From NCBI GenBank assembly GCA_964636685.1, contig CAZWUK010000078.1, positions 1 through 9,704 of the forward strand: a stretch of 9,704 nt of DNA, read 5' to 3'. This document shows, piece by piece, positions 1 through 7,556 of the stretch (within the stretch, counting starts at the first letter, position 1; every line of letters starts with the position of its first letter). The notes beneath the pieces are model-generated. The model searched no databases, was not told the DNA's origin, and saw nothing but the letters and a program-made list of their open reading frames with translations. This DNA is from CAZWUK01 sp964636685. Its GTDB lineage: Bacteria; Bacillota; Clostridia; Christensenellales; CAG-138. The translations under genes were made by a program, and so were the position numbers.

Positions 1-11
1 GAGGAAATGAT

Positions 12-1247
12 ATGGATCGTATCTCGGGCTACCGCTGTACGGTTTGCGGACGGGAATATCCCTACGGGCCTGAATTGATGACCTGCCCCCACTGCGGTGA
101 GAAGGGTATTCTTGATATTGTGTTTGACTATGCAAAGATCAAGAAAGCATTCAACCGGGAGTCTCTGGCGGCGGATCGTGACAACAGCATGTGGCGCTAT
201 CGCGCTTTGATGCCGCTCAAGGGTGAAGGACTTTCCAAATTCCTTCGCGTGGGCTGGACGCCGCTGTACGAATCCTTGCGGCTTGGCGACCGAATGGGTA
301 TCAAAAAGCTCTACATCAAGGACGATGGGCTCAACCCCACCGCTTCCCTGAAGGATCGCGCCTCCGGCGTAGCCGTGGCAAAGGCGCTGGAGCTGGGCTA
401 CGATACCATTTGCTGCTCCTCGACGGGAAACGCTGCCTCCTCCTGCGCGGGCAACGCCGCGCGCATGGGGCTCAAGACCGTCATTTTCGTGCCGGAGCGC
501 GCGCCGCAGGGCAAGGTTGCCCAGCTTTTGGTCTTTGGCGCGAATGTAATCTCCGTCAAGGGCGATTACCGCGAAACCTTTGAGCTTTCCAAGGCCGCCA
601 TTGAAAAATGGGGCTTCTACAATCGAAACGCCGGCATCAACCCCATCCTCACGGAAGGGAAAAAGACCGTTTCTCTGGAAATTGCCGAGCAGCTCAACTG
701 GCAGATCACCGACTGGGTCGCCGTGTCCGTCGGAGACGGCTGCACCATCGGCGGCGTGTACAACGGGTTCCACGATCTGATGGAACTGGGCATGATCGAC
801 CGTATTCCAAAGATACTCGGCGTACAGTCCACCGGCTGCTGCCCGTTTGTGAATGCGGCAGAGGCGGACAAGGAACTGGTACCGACGCCAGAAAATACGC
901 TCGCAGACAGCATTGCCGTCGGTGTGCCGAGAAATCCGAAAAAGGCGCTGCGCGCTGTGAAGAACAGCAACGGACGCTGGATTGCCGTGTCGGACGAAGA
1001 AATTCTGGACGCGATGCGCCTGCTGGGGCGCACGGAAGGCGTCTTCGGAGAGCCGGCGGGTGTGACTGCGACCGCGGGCGTCAAAAAAGCAGTCGAACAA
1101 GGCGTTATCAAACCGGACGAGACCGTCACCGTCATCTGCACGGGCAGCGGGCTCAAGGACGTAAAAAATGCTATGGCCGCAGCGGGATCTCCCTTCGCTT
1201 GTGAACCGGATATTGGAGCACTGGAAGCATCGGGACGGATCCATTAA
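12..1247 (+). CDS. thrC: Threonine synthase (PLP-dependent, zinc-ribbon N-terminus)
   Basis: Predicted cytoplasmic enzyme converting O-phosphohomoserine to threonine and phosphate, the last step of threonine synthesis. The 411-residue protein opens with a small zinc ribbon (Cys9, Cys12, Cys25, Cys28). A fold-type II PLP domain follows: the PLP-binding lysine is probably Lys114 in the ASLKDR motif, STGNAA at about 137-142 is the substrate loop, and GDGCTIGG at about 241-248 is the glycine-rich phosphate loop. A late TGSGLKD motif is typical of threonine synthases. The ATG at 12 is preceded by GAGGA at 1-5 with a 6-base gap. The gene ends inside its own terminator, so it is not cotranscribed with the importer downstream. 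No homoserine kinase or homoserine dehydrogenase gene lies in the window. Relatives such as cysteate synthase or other threonine-synthase-like lyases are less likely alternatives. Confidence 0.88.
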   Translation: MDRISGYRCTVCGREYPYGPELMTCPHCGEKGILDIVFDYAKIKKAFNRESLAADRDNSMWRYRALMPLKGEGLSKFLRVGWTPLYESLRLGDRMGIKKLYIKDDGLNPTASLKDRASGVAVAKALELGYDTICCSSTGNAASSCAGNAARMGLKTVIFVPERAPQGKVAQLLVFGANVISVKGDYRETFELSKAAIEKWGFYNRNAGINPILTEGKKTVSLEIAEQLNWQITDWVAVSVGDGCTIGGVYNGFHDLMELGMIDRIPKILGVQSTGCCPFVNAAEADKELVPTPENTLADSIAVGVPRNPKKALRAVKNSNGRWIAVSDEEILDAMRLLGRTEGVFGEPAGVTATAGVKKAVEQGVIKPDETVTVICTGSGLKDVKNAMAAAGSPFACEPDIGALEASGRIH

Positions 1248-1267
1248 CGGGTCCGTCCACCTTTTTT
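1233..1267 (+). terminator. Intrinsic terminator of the threonine synthase gene
   Basis: A 10-bp stem (GGACGGATCC at 1233-1242 with GGGTCCGTCC at 1249-1258, one G-T wobble) has a six-base loop ATTAAC. After ACC comes a run of six T at 1262-1267. The TAA stop codon (1245-1247) sits in the loop, so the left arm is coding sequence for the last residues. This is a textbook Rho-independent terminator. Confidence 0.9.
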
Positions 1268-1328
1268 AAGGTTGTATCGCGCGTGAGCGTGTGCAATAAA
1301 TCAATTATCATTAGGAGGAAGCAAAAAA

Positions 1329-2606
1329 ATGAAGAAACTGATTGCTCTTGTCGTATGTATTGCGATGGTGCTCAGCATGGTCGCCTGCTCCACTGGCGAG
1401 ACTGCTACCCAGCCTGCTGCGACGGACGCTCCTGCCACGGCCGATACCACGGAACCCGCGGAGGAAACCGAGAAGGCTCTCAAGATCGGCATCATCCTCG
1501 TCGGCGATGAGAACGAAGGCTACACCTTTGCGCACATCGAAGGCATGAAAACCGCCATGGCAAACCTTGGCATCGCGGACGATCAGATCGTCTGGAAATA
1601 CACCATTCCGGAAGACGAAAAGACCTATGATACCGCCGTTGACCTTGCCGAGCAGGGCTGCACGATCATCTTCTCCAACAGCTATGCGCACCAGACCTTT
1701 ATGGTGCAGGCCGCTGAAGAATATCCGGAAGTCATGTTCTGCCCCGCGACCGGTGATACCGCCAATGTCTGCGGTCTTGCCAATGTCGTCAACTTCTTCC
1801 CGCATACCTTTGAGTCCCGCTATGTCTCCGGCGTCGTCGCAGGTATGAAGCTCAAAGAGCTGATGGACGCCGGCACCGTGACCGATCCTTACATCGGCTA
1901 TGTCGGCGCATATCCCTATGCGGAAGTGGTTTCCGGCTACACTGCGTTCTTCCTCGGTATCCGTTCTATCGTGCCGGAGGCCCATATGGACGTTCTGTAC
2001 ACCAACACCTGGTTTGATATGACCAAGGAAGCGGAAGCCGCCAATACCCTGATGTCCAGAGGCTGCGTCATCATTGGCCAGCATGCTGACTCCACCGGCG
2101 CGCCCTCTGCCGTGCAGGCCGCTCTGGATTCCGGTAAGGTTGCTTACAGCGTTGGCTACAACGTGGACATGCTCTCCGTCGCGCCCGAAGCCGCTCTGAC
2201 GAGCTCGCAGAACAACTGGTCCGTGCTGTACACCAAAATCCTTGACGCGTTCATGAAGGGTGAGACTCTGGCGCACGACTGGACCGACGGCTACAATGAA
2301 GACACCGTCATGATTTCCGCTCTGGGCACGAGCTGCGCGGCGGGTACCGCGGAGAAGGTTGCCGAGGTTGAAGCCGCCATCAAGGCCGGCACGCTCCATC
2401 CGTTCGACACCACCACCTTCACCGTGGAAGGCAAGGAAGTCACCACGCTTGTGTTTGACTTCTCCACCATGAACTCCGACTTCTCCGCTGTCCAGTACAT
2501 GGGCGAAAAGATCGAGTGCATCGCGGACGGTTATTTCCACGAATCCGAATTCCGCAGCGCGCCGTACTTCCAGCTGCGCATCGACGGCATCACCGAATTG
2601 AGCTAA
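1329..2606 (+). CDS. BMP-family ABC transporter substrate-binding lipoprotein
   Basis: Extracytoplasmic binding protein of a BMP/PnrA-type importer; characterised members of the family bind nucleosides. The 425-residue protein begins with a lipoprotein signal: Lys2-Lys3, a hydrophobic stretch at 4-18, then a lipobox MVAC with Cys20 as the likely lipidated residue. A Thr/Ala/Glu-rich linker at about 21-50 follows. The mature domain starts with KIGIILVGDENEGYTFAHIEG, a pattern typical of the N-terminal lobe of this family. The ribosome binding site AGGAGG at 1313-1318 stands 10 bases before the ATG. It heads the importer gene set, and a large hairpin follows it at once. Only a weak promoter candidate is visible in the 62-base gap upstream (TTGTAT at 1272, AATAAA at 1295, 17 bp apart). 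The ligand is inferred from the family; a guanosine or other nucleoside is likely but the sequence does not prove it. Confidence 0.88.
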   Translation: MKKLIALVVCIAMVLSMVACSTGETATQPAATDAPATADTTEPAEETEKALKIGIILVGDENEGYTFAHIEGMKTAMANLGIADDQIVWKYTIPEDEKTYDTAVDLAEQGCTIIFSNSYAHQTFMVQAAEEYPEVMFCPATGDTANVCGLANVVNFFPHTFESRYVSGVVAGMKLKELMDAGTVTDPYIGYVGAYPYAEVVSGYTAFFLGIRSIVPEAHMDVLYTNTWFDMTKEAEAANTLMSRGCVIIGQHADSTGAPSAVQAALDSGKVAYSVGYNVDMLSVAPEAALTSSQNNWSVLYTKILDAFMKGETLAHDWTDGYNEDTVMISALGTSCAAGTAEKVAEVEAAIKAGTLHPFDTTTFTVEGKEVTTLVFDFSTMNSDFSAVQYMGEKIECIADGYFHESEFRSAPYFQLRIDGITELS

Positions 2607-2620
2607 TCAAACACCGTTAC

Positions 2621-2658
2621 GACGGAAGAAGCGGCCCGTTTGGGCTGCTTCTTCCGTC
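2621..2658 (+). other. Long hairpin without U-tract between binding-protein and ATPase genes
   Basis: A 17-bp stem (2621-2637 with 2642-2658) has a single G-T wobble and a four-base loop GTTT. The bases after it are AAACACAGAAAGG, so there is no run of T and it is not a standard intrinsic terminator. It ends 8 bases before the ribosome binding site of the ATPase gene. A likely role is to protect the 3' end of the binding-protein message, or to attenuate partially, so that more binding protein than ATPase and permease is made. This arrangement is known from other ABC importer operons; the role here is inferred. Confidence 0.8.
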
Positions 2659-2666
2659 AAACACAG

Positions 2667-2672
2667 AAAGGA
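2667..2672 (+). promoter_or_regulatory. Ribosome binding site supporting a TTG start
   Basis: AAAGGA lies 9 bases before the TTG at 2682. The first in-frame ATG, at 2706, has no purine-rich site at a suitable distance. This favours the rarer TTG start. Confidence 0.6.
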
Positions 2673-2681
2673 TGACACGTT

Positions 2682-4220
2682 TTGGAAACAAATACGGCGA
2701 TCCGAATGGCAGACATTACCAAGACCTTTGGTCCGGTGGTTGCCAACGACAAGGTTACGATCGAAATTCACCGCAGCGAGATACTCTCCCTGCTGGGAGA
2801 GAACGGCAGCGGAAAAACCACGCTGATGAATATGCTCTCGGGCATCTATCTGCCTGACAGCGGCGTTATCTATGTGGATGGGAATGAAGTTTCGATAGCA
2901 TCTCCGAAAGACGCGTTTGACCTGCACATCGGCATGATCCATCAGCATTTCAAGCTGGTCGATGTTTTGACGGCGGCGGAAAACATTATCCTCGGGCTCA
3001 ACGAGCACCGTTTGGTCGATCTCAAGGGGGTTCGTCTTGCGGTGAAGGATATCTGCGACCGATATGGGTTTATCGTCGATCCGGATAAAAAGGTATACGA
3101 CATGTCCGTCTCTGAAAAGCAGACGCTGGAGATCGTAAAGGTGCTCTATCGTGGCGCCGATACGCTGATACTGGACGAGCCGACGGCGGTTTTGACGCCG
3201 CAGGAAACGGACAAACTGTTTGCTGTCATGCGCAACATGAAGGCGGACGGTAAATCAATTGTGATAATTACGCACAAGCTGCACGAGGTGATGGAGATCT
3301 CCGACCGTGTGGCGGTGCTTCGAAAGGGAAAATACATTGGCGATATTGCCACAACCGAAACCAACCCGCAGCAGCTGACGGATATGATGGTCGGACGTGC
3401 GGTAGCGTTGAATATCGACCGCCCCCAATCCGAAACCGTCAGTCAATGCCTGACAGTAACGAATCTGACCGTCAAGGACGTTGACGGCGTCAAAAAGCTG
3501 GACAACGTGAATTTTCAGGCGTTCGGCGGCGAGATTCTCGGGATCGCGGGGATTTCCGGAAGCGGGCAGAAGGAGCTGCTGGAGGCGATCGCGGGCTTGC
3601 AGCCCATCGATCCCGGCGGTTCGATTCAATACATTCAGCAGGGAAAAGAACAGGCGGCCGAGCTTGTTGGGCGTACGCCGCAGGAAATCAAGCGCATGGG
3701 TGTGCGGCTCGCGTTTGTGCCGGAGGATCGTCTCGGTATGGGACTTGTCGGCAGCATGAACATCCCCGACAACATGATGTTGCGTTCCTATACGGCGGGC
3801 AAATCGATCTTTGCCAACCATAAGACACCAAAAAAGCTTGCGCAGGAGGTCGTGGACGAATTGGAAGTCGTCACGCCCGGGCTTGCAACACCTGTGCGGC
3901 GGCTGTCCGGCGGCAATGTGCAAAAGGTTCTGGTCGGTCGTGAGATCGCGGCGTCCCCGTCGCTCTTGATGACGGCGTACGCCGTGCGCGGGCTGGACAT
4001 CAACACCTCCTATACGATCTATCATCTGCTCAACGAACAGAAAAAGTCCGGCGCGGCGGTCGTTTACGTCGGCGAGGATCTGGACGTGCTGCTGGAGCTG
4101 TGCGACCGGATTCTGGTGCTGTGCGGCGGTAAGGTCAGCGGCGTTGTGGACGGACGCAGCACGACCAAGGAACAGGTTGGACTGATGATGACGCATGTCG
4201 GGGAGGTGGCTGCAAAATGA
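2682..4220 (+). CDS. Nucleoside/sugar-type ABC transporter ATP-binding protein, two fused ATPase domains
   Basis: Cytoplasmic energy subunit of the BMP-type importer, with two ATPase domains in one 512-residue chain, as usual for this class (compare NupO of Bacillus subtilis and RbsA). Domain 1: Walker A GENGSGKTT at 39-47, Q-loop Gln88, signature MSVSEKQ at 141-147, Walker B LILDEP at 162-167 with Glu166, and switch His198. Domain 2: degenerate Walker A GISGSGQK at 290-297, the family motif VPEDR at 346-350, intact signature LSGGNVQK at 408-415, and D-loop RGLD at 436-439. Domain 2 lacks a Walker B glutamate and a switch histidine. The start is taken as TTG 2682 on the strength of its ribosome binding site; ATG 2706 would remove only eight residues. 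The last four bases overlap the first permease gene (ATGA), implying coupled translation. Confidence 0.9.
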   Translation: METNTAIRMADITKTFGPVVANDKVTIEIHRSEILSLLGENGSGKTTLMNMLSGIYLPDSGVIYVDGNEVSIASPKDAFDLHIGMIHQHFKLVDVLTAAENIILGLNEHRLVDLKGVRLAVKDICDRYGFIVDPDKKVYDMSVSEKQTLEIVKVLYRGADTLILDEPTAVLTPQETDKLFAVMRNMKADGKSIVIITHKLHEVMEISDRVAVLRKGKYIGDIATTETNPQQLTDMMVGRAVALNIDRPQSETVSQCLTVTNLTVKDVDGVKKLDNVNFQAFGGEILGIAGISGSGQKELLEAIAGLQPIDPGGSIQYIQQGKEQAAELVGRTPQEIKRMGVRLAFVPEDRLGMGLVGSMNIPDNMMLRSYTAGKSIFANHKTPKKLAQEVVDELEVVTPGLATPVRRLSGGNVQKVLVGREIAASPSLLMTAYAVRGLDINTSYTIYHLLNEQKKSGAAVVYVGEDLDVLLELCDRILVLCGGKVSGVVDGRSTTKEQVGLMMTHVGEVAAK

Positions 4221-5338
4221 GCAATGAACGGAAAAAGCATGGGCATGAGCCGCTGATTCGCATCAGCAAGCGCGACGGCGTCGCCCTATGGAAGGCATGG
4301 GGGATCCGCCTGATCGGCGTGGCGCTGTCTCTGATCGTCTGCGGCCTTGTGATTTACGCCATTGTGAAGCTCAACCCGATCGAGGTCTACAAGACCATGT
4401 TCGGCGGGGTGTTTCTTACCAAAAAGCGTACATGGGTCTGGATTCGGGATATTATGATGCTGCTGTGCGTGGCGGTTGGGCTTGCGCCGGCGTTTAAGAT
4501 GCGCTTTTGGAATATCGGCGCCGAAGGGCAGATCCTCGTTGGCGGCGTCGCGGCCGCGGCGTGCATGATCTATCTCGGAAGCGGCACGATGACGACGCCT
4601 GTGCTGCTTGTGATTATGGCGCTGGCGAGCATTGCCGTTGGCGGTCTGTGGGGACTGATTCCGGCGGTAGCCAAGGCGAAGTGGAACACCAACGAAACGC
4701 TGTTTACGCTGATGATGAACTATGTCGCCATCCAGTTGACTTCGTTTTTCGTTGCAAGATGGGAGCATCCGTTCGGCAGCAACTCCGTCGGCACGATCAA
4801 CGCAACGAGCAAGGTCGGCTGGTTTCCGGCGGTGTTTGGAGAAATCTATGTGCTGAATGTGGTTATCGTTTTGACGTTGACGGTCGCCATGTTCATCTAT
4901 CTCAAATACAGCAAGCACGGCTATGAGATCGCGGTGGTGGGCGAGAGCGAAAACACAGCGCGCTACGCGGCGATCAATGTAAAAAAAGTAATCATGCGCT
5001 CCATGGCGCTTTCGGGCGCTATTTGCGGTCTGGCGGGCTTTATCGCGGTCGCTGGCGCGAGCCACACGATCTCCACCAGCACGGCGGACGGCAGAGGCTT
5101 TACGGCAATCATCATCGCATGGCTTGCAAAATTCAATCCGTTTGTCATGATACTGATCTCGGCGCTGATCGCGTTTCTGGATAAAGGCGCGATCGAGATC
5201 GCCTCGCAGTATCAGCTCAACGACTATGTGTCCGAGATGATTACGGGCATTATCCTGTTCTTTATTCTGGGCAGTGAGTTCTTCATCAACTACAAGGTGA
5301 AGCTTCGCGGCGCCAAATCGAAGGAGGTCGCTCAATGA
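4217..5338 (+). CDS. BMP-type ABC transporter permease, first subunit
   Basis: Integral membrane subunit of the importer, branched-chain-amino-acid/ribose permease family (BPD_transp_2). The 373-residue protein has a basic cytoplasmic N-terminus of about 30 residues, then many hydrophobic segments, for example about 31-50, 77-93, 107-122, 127-150 and 211-229. The motif FWNIGAEGQ at about 97-105 is characteristic of this subunit type. GYEIAVVGESENTARYAAIN at 235-254 is the probable cytoplasmic loop that contacts the ATPase. Its start overlaps the ATPase stop as ATGA, with a GGGGAGGTGG site just upstream at 4200-4209. Its own stop overlaps the next permease start in the same way. It probably pairs with the second permease as a heterodimer, as NupP with NupQ. 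Confidence 0.88.
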   Translation: MSNERKKHGHEPLIRISKRDGVALWKAWGIRLIGVALSLIVCGLVIYAIVKLNPIEVYKTMFGGVFLTKKRTWVWIRDIMMLLCVAVGLAPAFKMRFWNIGAEGQILVGGVAAAACMIYLGSGTMTTPVLLVIMALASIAVGGLWGLIPAVAKAKWNTNETLFTLMMNYVAIQLTSFFVARWEHPFGSNSVGTINATSKVGWFPAVFGEIYVLNVVIVLTLTVAMFIYLKYSKHGYEIAVVGESENTARYAAINVKKVIMRSMALSGAICGLAGFIAVAGASHTISTSTADGRGFTAIIIAWLAKFNPFVMILISALIAFLDKGAIEIASQYQLNDYVSEMITGIILFFILGSEFFINYKVKLRGAKSKEVAQ

Positions 5339-6318
5339 CACAGTTTATCGCGTTGTTTCAGGCAGCGGTCGTTTTTGGCACGGTGATTATGTACGGCGCC
5401 ATGGGCGAGATTCTTACGGAGAAATCCGGCAATCTGAACCTCGGCGTGCCGGGCATCATGTACCTTGGCGGCATCGCGGGTTTGACGGGCGCGTTTTTTT
5501 ATGAGCTCGGCGCCGCCAACCCGAACCCCTTTCTGTGCGTCGTGATCGCGCTGGTCTGCGCGTTCGCCGCGGCGATGCTCGGCGGTCTGATCTACAGCTT
5601 TCTGACCATCAGCCTTCGCGCCAATCAGAACGTGACCGGTCTGACGCTGACCATCTTCGCAGGCGGTATTGCGAACTTCTTCGGCGGTTCGCTCAATAAG
5701 CTTGCCGGCGGCGTGGGCCAGATTTCCGTTGCCGTGACCAGCGGCGCTTTTCGCTGGACGCAGCATTTGACAGACGGGATGGGGGCTGTGGACGATCTGT
5801 TCTTTAATTATGGGTTCATGGTCTATACAGCCATCGCGCTGGCAATCTTCCTGAACTGGTTCATCAGCAAAACCAGCATCGGTCTGAATCTGCGCGCCGT
5901 TGGTGAAAATCCGGCGACAGCGGACGCTGCGGGGATTAGCGTCACCAAGTATAAATATCTGGCAACCTGCCTTGGCGCCGGTATTTCCGGTCTTGGCGGA
6001 CTCTACTACGTCATGGACTATACCAAGGGCACATGGGCAAACGACGGCGGCATTGAGGCGTTGGGCTGGCTGGCTGTCGCGCTGGTTATCTTTGCGACAT
6101 GGAAGCCGGTTCGTTCCATCTGGGGCGCCTACCTGTTCGGCATCCTGTATTGGCTGTATTTCTATATCCCGGGTTTAAACAGAAGCTCGCAGGAGATTTT
6201 CAAGATGCTGCCGTATCTTGTGACCATTGTGGTGCTGATTGTCGTGTCGCTCCGGCACCGTAAGGAGGATCAGCCGCCGGCCAGTCTGGGGTTATCCTAT
6301 TTCCGAGAGGAACGATAA
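5335..6318 (+). CDS. BMP-type ABC transporter permease, second subunit
   Basis: Second membrane subunit of the importer, same permease family, 327 residues and almost entirely hydrophobic. Typical features are KSGNLNLGVPGIM at about 30-42, RANQNVTGLTLTIFAGG at about 95-111, and the coupling-helix region IGLNLRAVGENPATADAAGI at about 182-201, which should dock on the ATPase. The C-terminus is a charged tail ending FREER. The ATG is part of an ATGA overlap with the first permease and has a strong AAGGAGGT site at 5321-5328, 6 bases upstream. It is the last gene of the importer set. The next gene, serC, has its own promoter. Confidence 0.88.
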   Translation: MTQFIALFQAAVVFGTVIMYGAMGEILTEKSGNLNLGVPGIMYLGGIAGLTGAFFYELGAANPNPFLCVVIALVCAFAAAMLGGLIYSFLTISLRANQNVTGLTLTIFAGGIANFFGGSLNKLAGGVGQISVAVTSGAFRWTQHLTDGMGAVDDLFFNYGFMVYTAIALAIFLNWFISKTSIGLNLRAVGENPATADAAGISVTKYKYLATCLGAGISGLGGLYYVMDYTKGTWANDGGIEALGWLAVALVIFATWKPVRSIWGAYLFGILYWLYFYIPGLNRSSQEIFKMLPYLVTIVVLIVVSLRHRKEDQPPASLGLSYFREER

Positions 6319-6353
6319 CCACAAAAAAAGTAAGCATAGGCAAATATATTTTT

Positions 6354-6381
6354 GGAAAGGACGCGTTTTCGCGTCTTTTCC
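6354..6381 (+). other. Hairpin downstream of the importer genes, no U-tract
   Basis: A 12-bp stem (GGAAAGGACGCG at 6354-6365 with CGCGTCTTTTCC at 6370-6381, one G-T wobble) has a TTTT loop. GGTTGAAATGG follows, so there is no T run after it. It ends 2 bases before the -35 element of serC. It probably marks the 3' end of the importer transcript, by processing, Rho or weak termination, and insulates serC. This function is inferred. Confidence 0.65.
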
Positions 6382-6383
6382 GG

Positions 6384-6412
6384 TTGAAATGGCAGCATAT
6401 GAACGTTATAAT
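6384..6412 (+). promoter_or_regulatory. Near-consensus housekeeping sigma promoter of serC-serA
   Basis: TTGAAA at 6384-6389 and TATAAT at 6407-6412 are separated by exactly 17 bp. This is one mismatch from the full consensus. Transcription should start near 6419 and give a leader of about 30 bases, too short for a riboswitch or T-box. Any control should therefore act at initiation. Confidence 0.85.
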
Positions 6413-6433
6413 TAGTAAAATAAATCATATCAG

Positions 6434-6441
6434 AGAAGGAG
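6434..6441 (+). promoter_or_regulatory. Ribosome binding site that decides the serC start
   Basis: AGAAGGAG ends one base before an ATG at 6443 but 7 bases before the ATG at 6449. The spacing favours 6449, which gives an N-terminus MKYDRVYNFSAGP typical of SerC. Confidence 0.75.
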
Positions 6442-6448
6442 CATGCAC

Positions 6449-7537
6449 ATGAAATACGATCGCGTTTACAATTTTTCAGCAGGTCCCGCAACGATGCCCG
6501 TCGAAGTACTGGAGGAAGTCGCAGCAGAGGTACTGAATTATAGAGGCAGCGGCATGAGCGTCATGGAAATGTCGCATCGTTCCAAGGTATATCAAACCAT
6601 CATAGACGAAGCGGAAGCGGATCTGCGCGAGCTGATGGGGATTCCCGATAATTACAAGGTGCTGTTTGTTCAGGGCGGCGCGACGCTGCAATTTGCCATG
6701 ATCCCCATGAACCTGATGAAAAACGGCGTGGCAGACTACATCGTGACCGGCTCATGGTCCAAAAAAGCGGCGAGCGAAGCCAAGAAGTTCGGCAAGGTCA
6801 ACGTGGTTGCTTCCAGCGAGGACAAGAACTATACCTACGTGCCGGATGTTTCCGATCTGCCGATCGACGAAGACGCGGATTACGTTTATATCTGCGAGAA
6901 CGAGACGATTCACGGAACAACGTATCGGGAGCTGCCGAATACCAAGGGCAAAGTGCTCGTATCCGACCAGTCCTCCATGTTCCTGTCCAAGCCCTGCAAC
7001 GTGTCCGATTACGGCATGATCTATGGCGGCGTACAGAAGAATATCGGGCCTGCGGGCGTTGCGATCGTGATTGTGCGCGAGGATTTGATCCGCGAGGATA
7101 TCGATCCCAAGACCCCCGTCTATTTGCGGTACGACACCCATGCCAATGACGGCTCCATGTACAACACGCCGAATACGTGGGCGATTTACGTCTGCGGCAA
7201 GGTATTCAAGTATCTCAAGAAGCTTGGCGGTCTGGAAGCCATGGCGAAGCTGAACGAGGAGAAGGCGAAGCTGCTCTATGACTTCCTTGACAGCAGCAAG
7301 ATGTTCCGCGGCACTGTGGAGAAGGAATACCGCTCTCTGATGAACGTTCCGTTTGTGACAGAGAGCAAGGAAAAGGACGCGGAGGTGGTCGCCGCCACCA
7401 AGGCCGCCGGCTTTGACAACCTGAAGGGACACAAGAGCGTGGGCGGTCTGCGCGCATCCATCTATAACGCTATGCCCAAAGAAGGCGTTGAAGCGCTGGT
7501 CGAATTCTTGACCAAGTACGAAAAAGAGCACGCATAA
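6449..7537 (+). CDS. serC: Phosphoserine aminotransferase
   Basis: Cytoplasmic PLP enzyme of the aminotransferase class V family. It exchanges 3-phosphohydroxypyruvate and glutamate for phosphoserine and 2-oxoglutarate, the second step of serine synthesis; SerC can also act in vitamin B6 synthesis in some bacteria. From the ATG at 6449 the protein has 362 residues, a normal length. Visible marks are the N-terminal YNFSAGPATMP, the MEMSHRS segment at about 39-45, QGGATLQFAMIPMNL at about 75-89, Asp173 in SDQSS (expected to bind the PLP pyridine nitrogen), and the probable PLP lysine Lys197 in GGVQKNIGPAG. An ATG two codons upstream (6443) is possible but too close to the ribosome binding site. 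It is the first gene of a two-gene operon with serA, which starts 19 bases after its stop. No serB phosphatase is present in the window. Confidence 0.95.
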   Translation: MKYDRVYNFSAGPATMPVEVLEEVAAEVLNYRGSGMSVMEMSHRSKVYQTIIDEAEADLRELMGIPDNYKVLFVQGGATLQFAMIPMNLMKNGVADYIVTGSWSKKAASEAKKFGKVNVVASSEDKNYTYVPDVSDLPIDEDADYVYICENETIHGTTYRELPNTKGKVLVSDQSSMFLSKPCNVSDYGMIYGGVQKNIGPAGVAIVIVREDLIREDIDPKTPVYLRYDTHANDGSMYNTPNTWAIYVCGKVFKYLKKLGGLEAMAKLNEEKAKLLYDFLDSSKMFRGTVEKEYRSLMNVPFVTESKEKDAEVVAATKAAGFDNLKGHKSVGGLRASIYNAMPKEGVEALVEFLTKYEKEHA

Positions 7538-7542
7538 TAAGC

Positions 7543-7548
7543 AGGAGG
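7543..7548 (+). promoter_or_regulatory. Ribosome binding site of serA
   Basis: AGGAGG stands 8 bases before the ATG at 7557, a consensus site at standard spacing. The 19-base gap after serC holds no promoter or hairpin, which supports cotranscription. Confidence 0.8.
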
Positions 7549-7556
7549 GGTATCAA

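Noticed and set aside
1268..1328. Promoter or riboswitch upstream of the binding-protein gene
   Set aside because: Only weak elements are seen (TTGTAT and AATAAA, 17 bp apart). The 61-base gap is too short for a purine riboswitch and shows no such fold. A promoter must be near but cannot be placed with confidence.
1311..2540. Long open frame of 409 codons on the minus strand, antisense to the binding-protein gene
   Set aside because: Its sequence is rich in His, Arg and Gly with no family resemblance, and it mirrors a clear lipoprotein gene. It is an artefact of the codon pattern of the plus-strand gene.
3255..4196. Minus-strand open frame of 313 codons antisense to the ATPase gene
   Set aside because: It has no recognisable domain and lies fully inside a gene with all ABC ATPase motifs on the plus strand.
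4286..5341. Minus-strand open frame of 351 codons antisense to the first permease
   Set aside because: The product is a highly charged, His/Arg/Asp-rich chain, typical of a reverse reading of a membrane-protein gene.
6443..6448. Upstream ATG giving SerC two extra residues (Met-His)
   Set aside because: It lies one base after the ribosome binding site AGAAGGAG, too close for efficient initiation; the ATG at 6449 is better placed.
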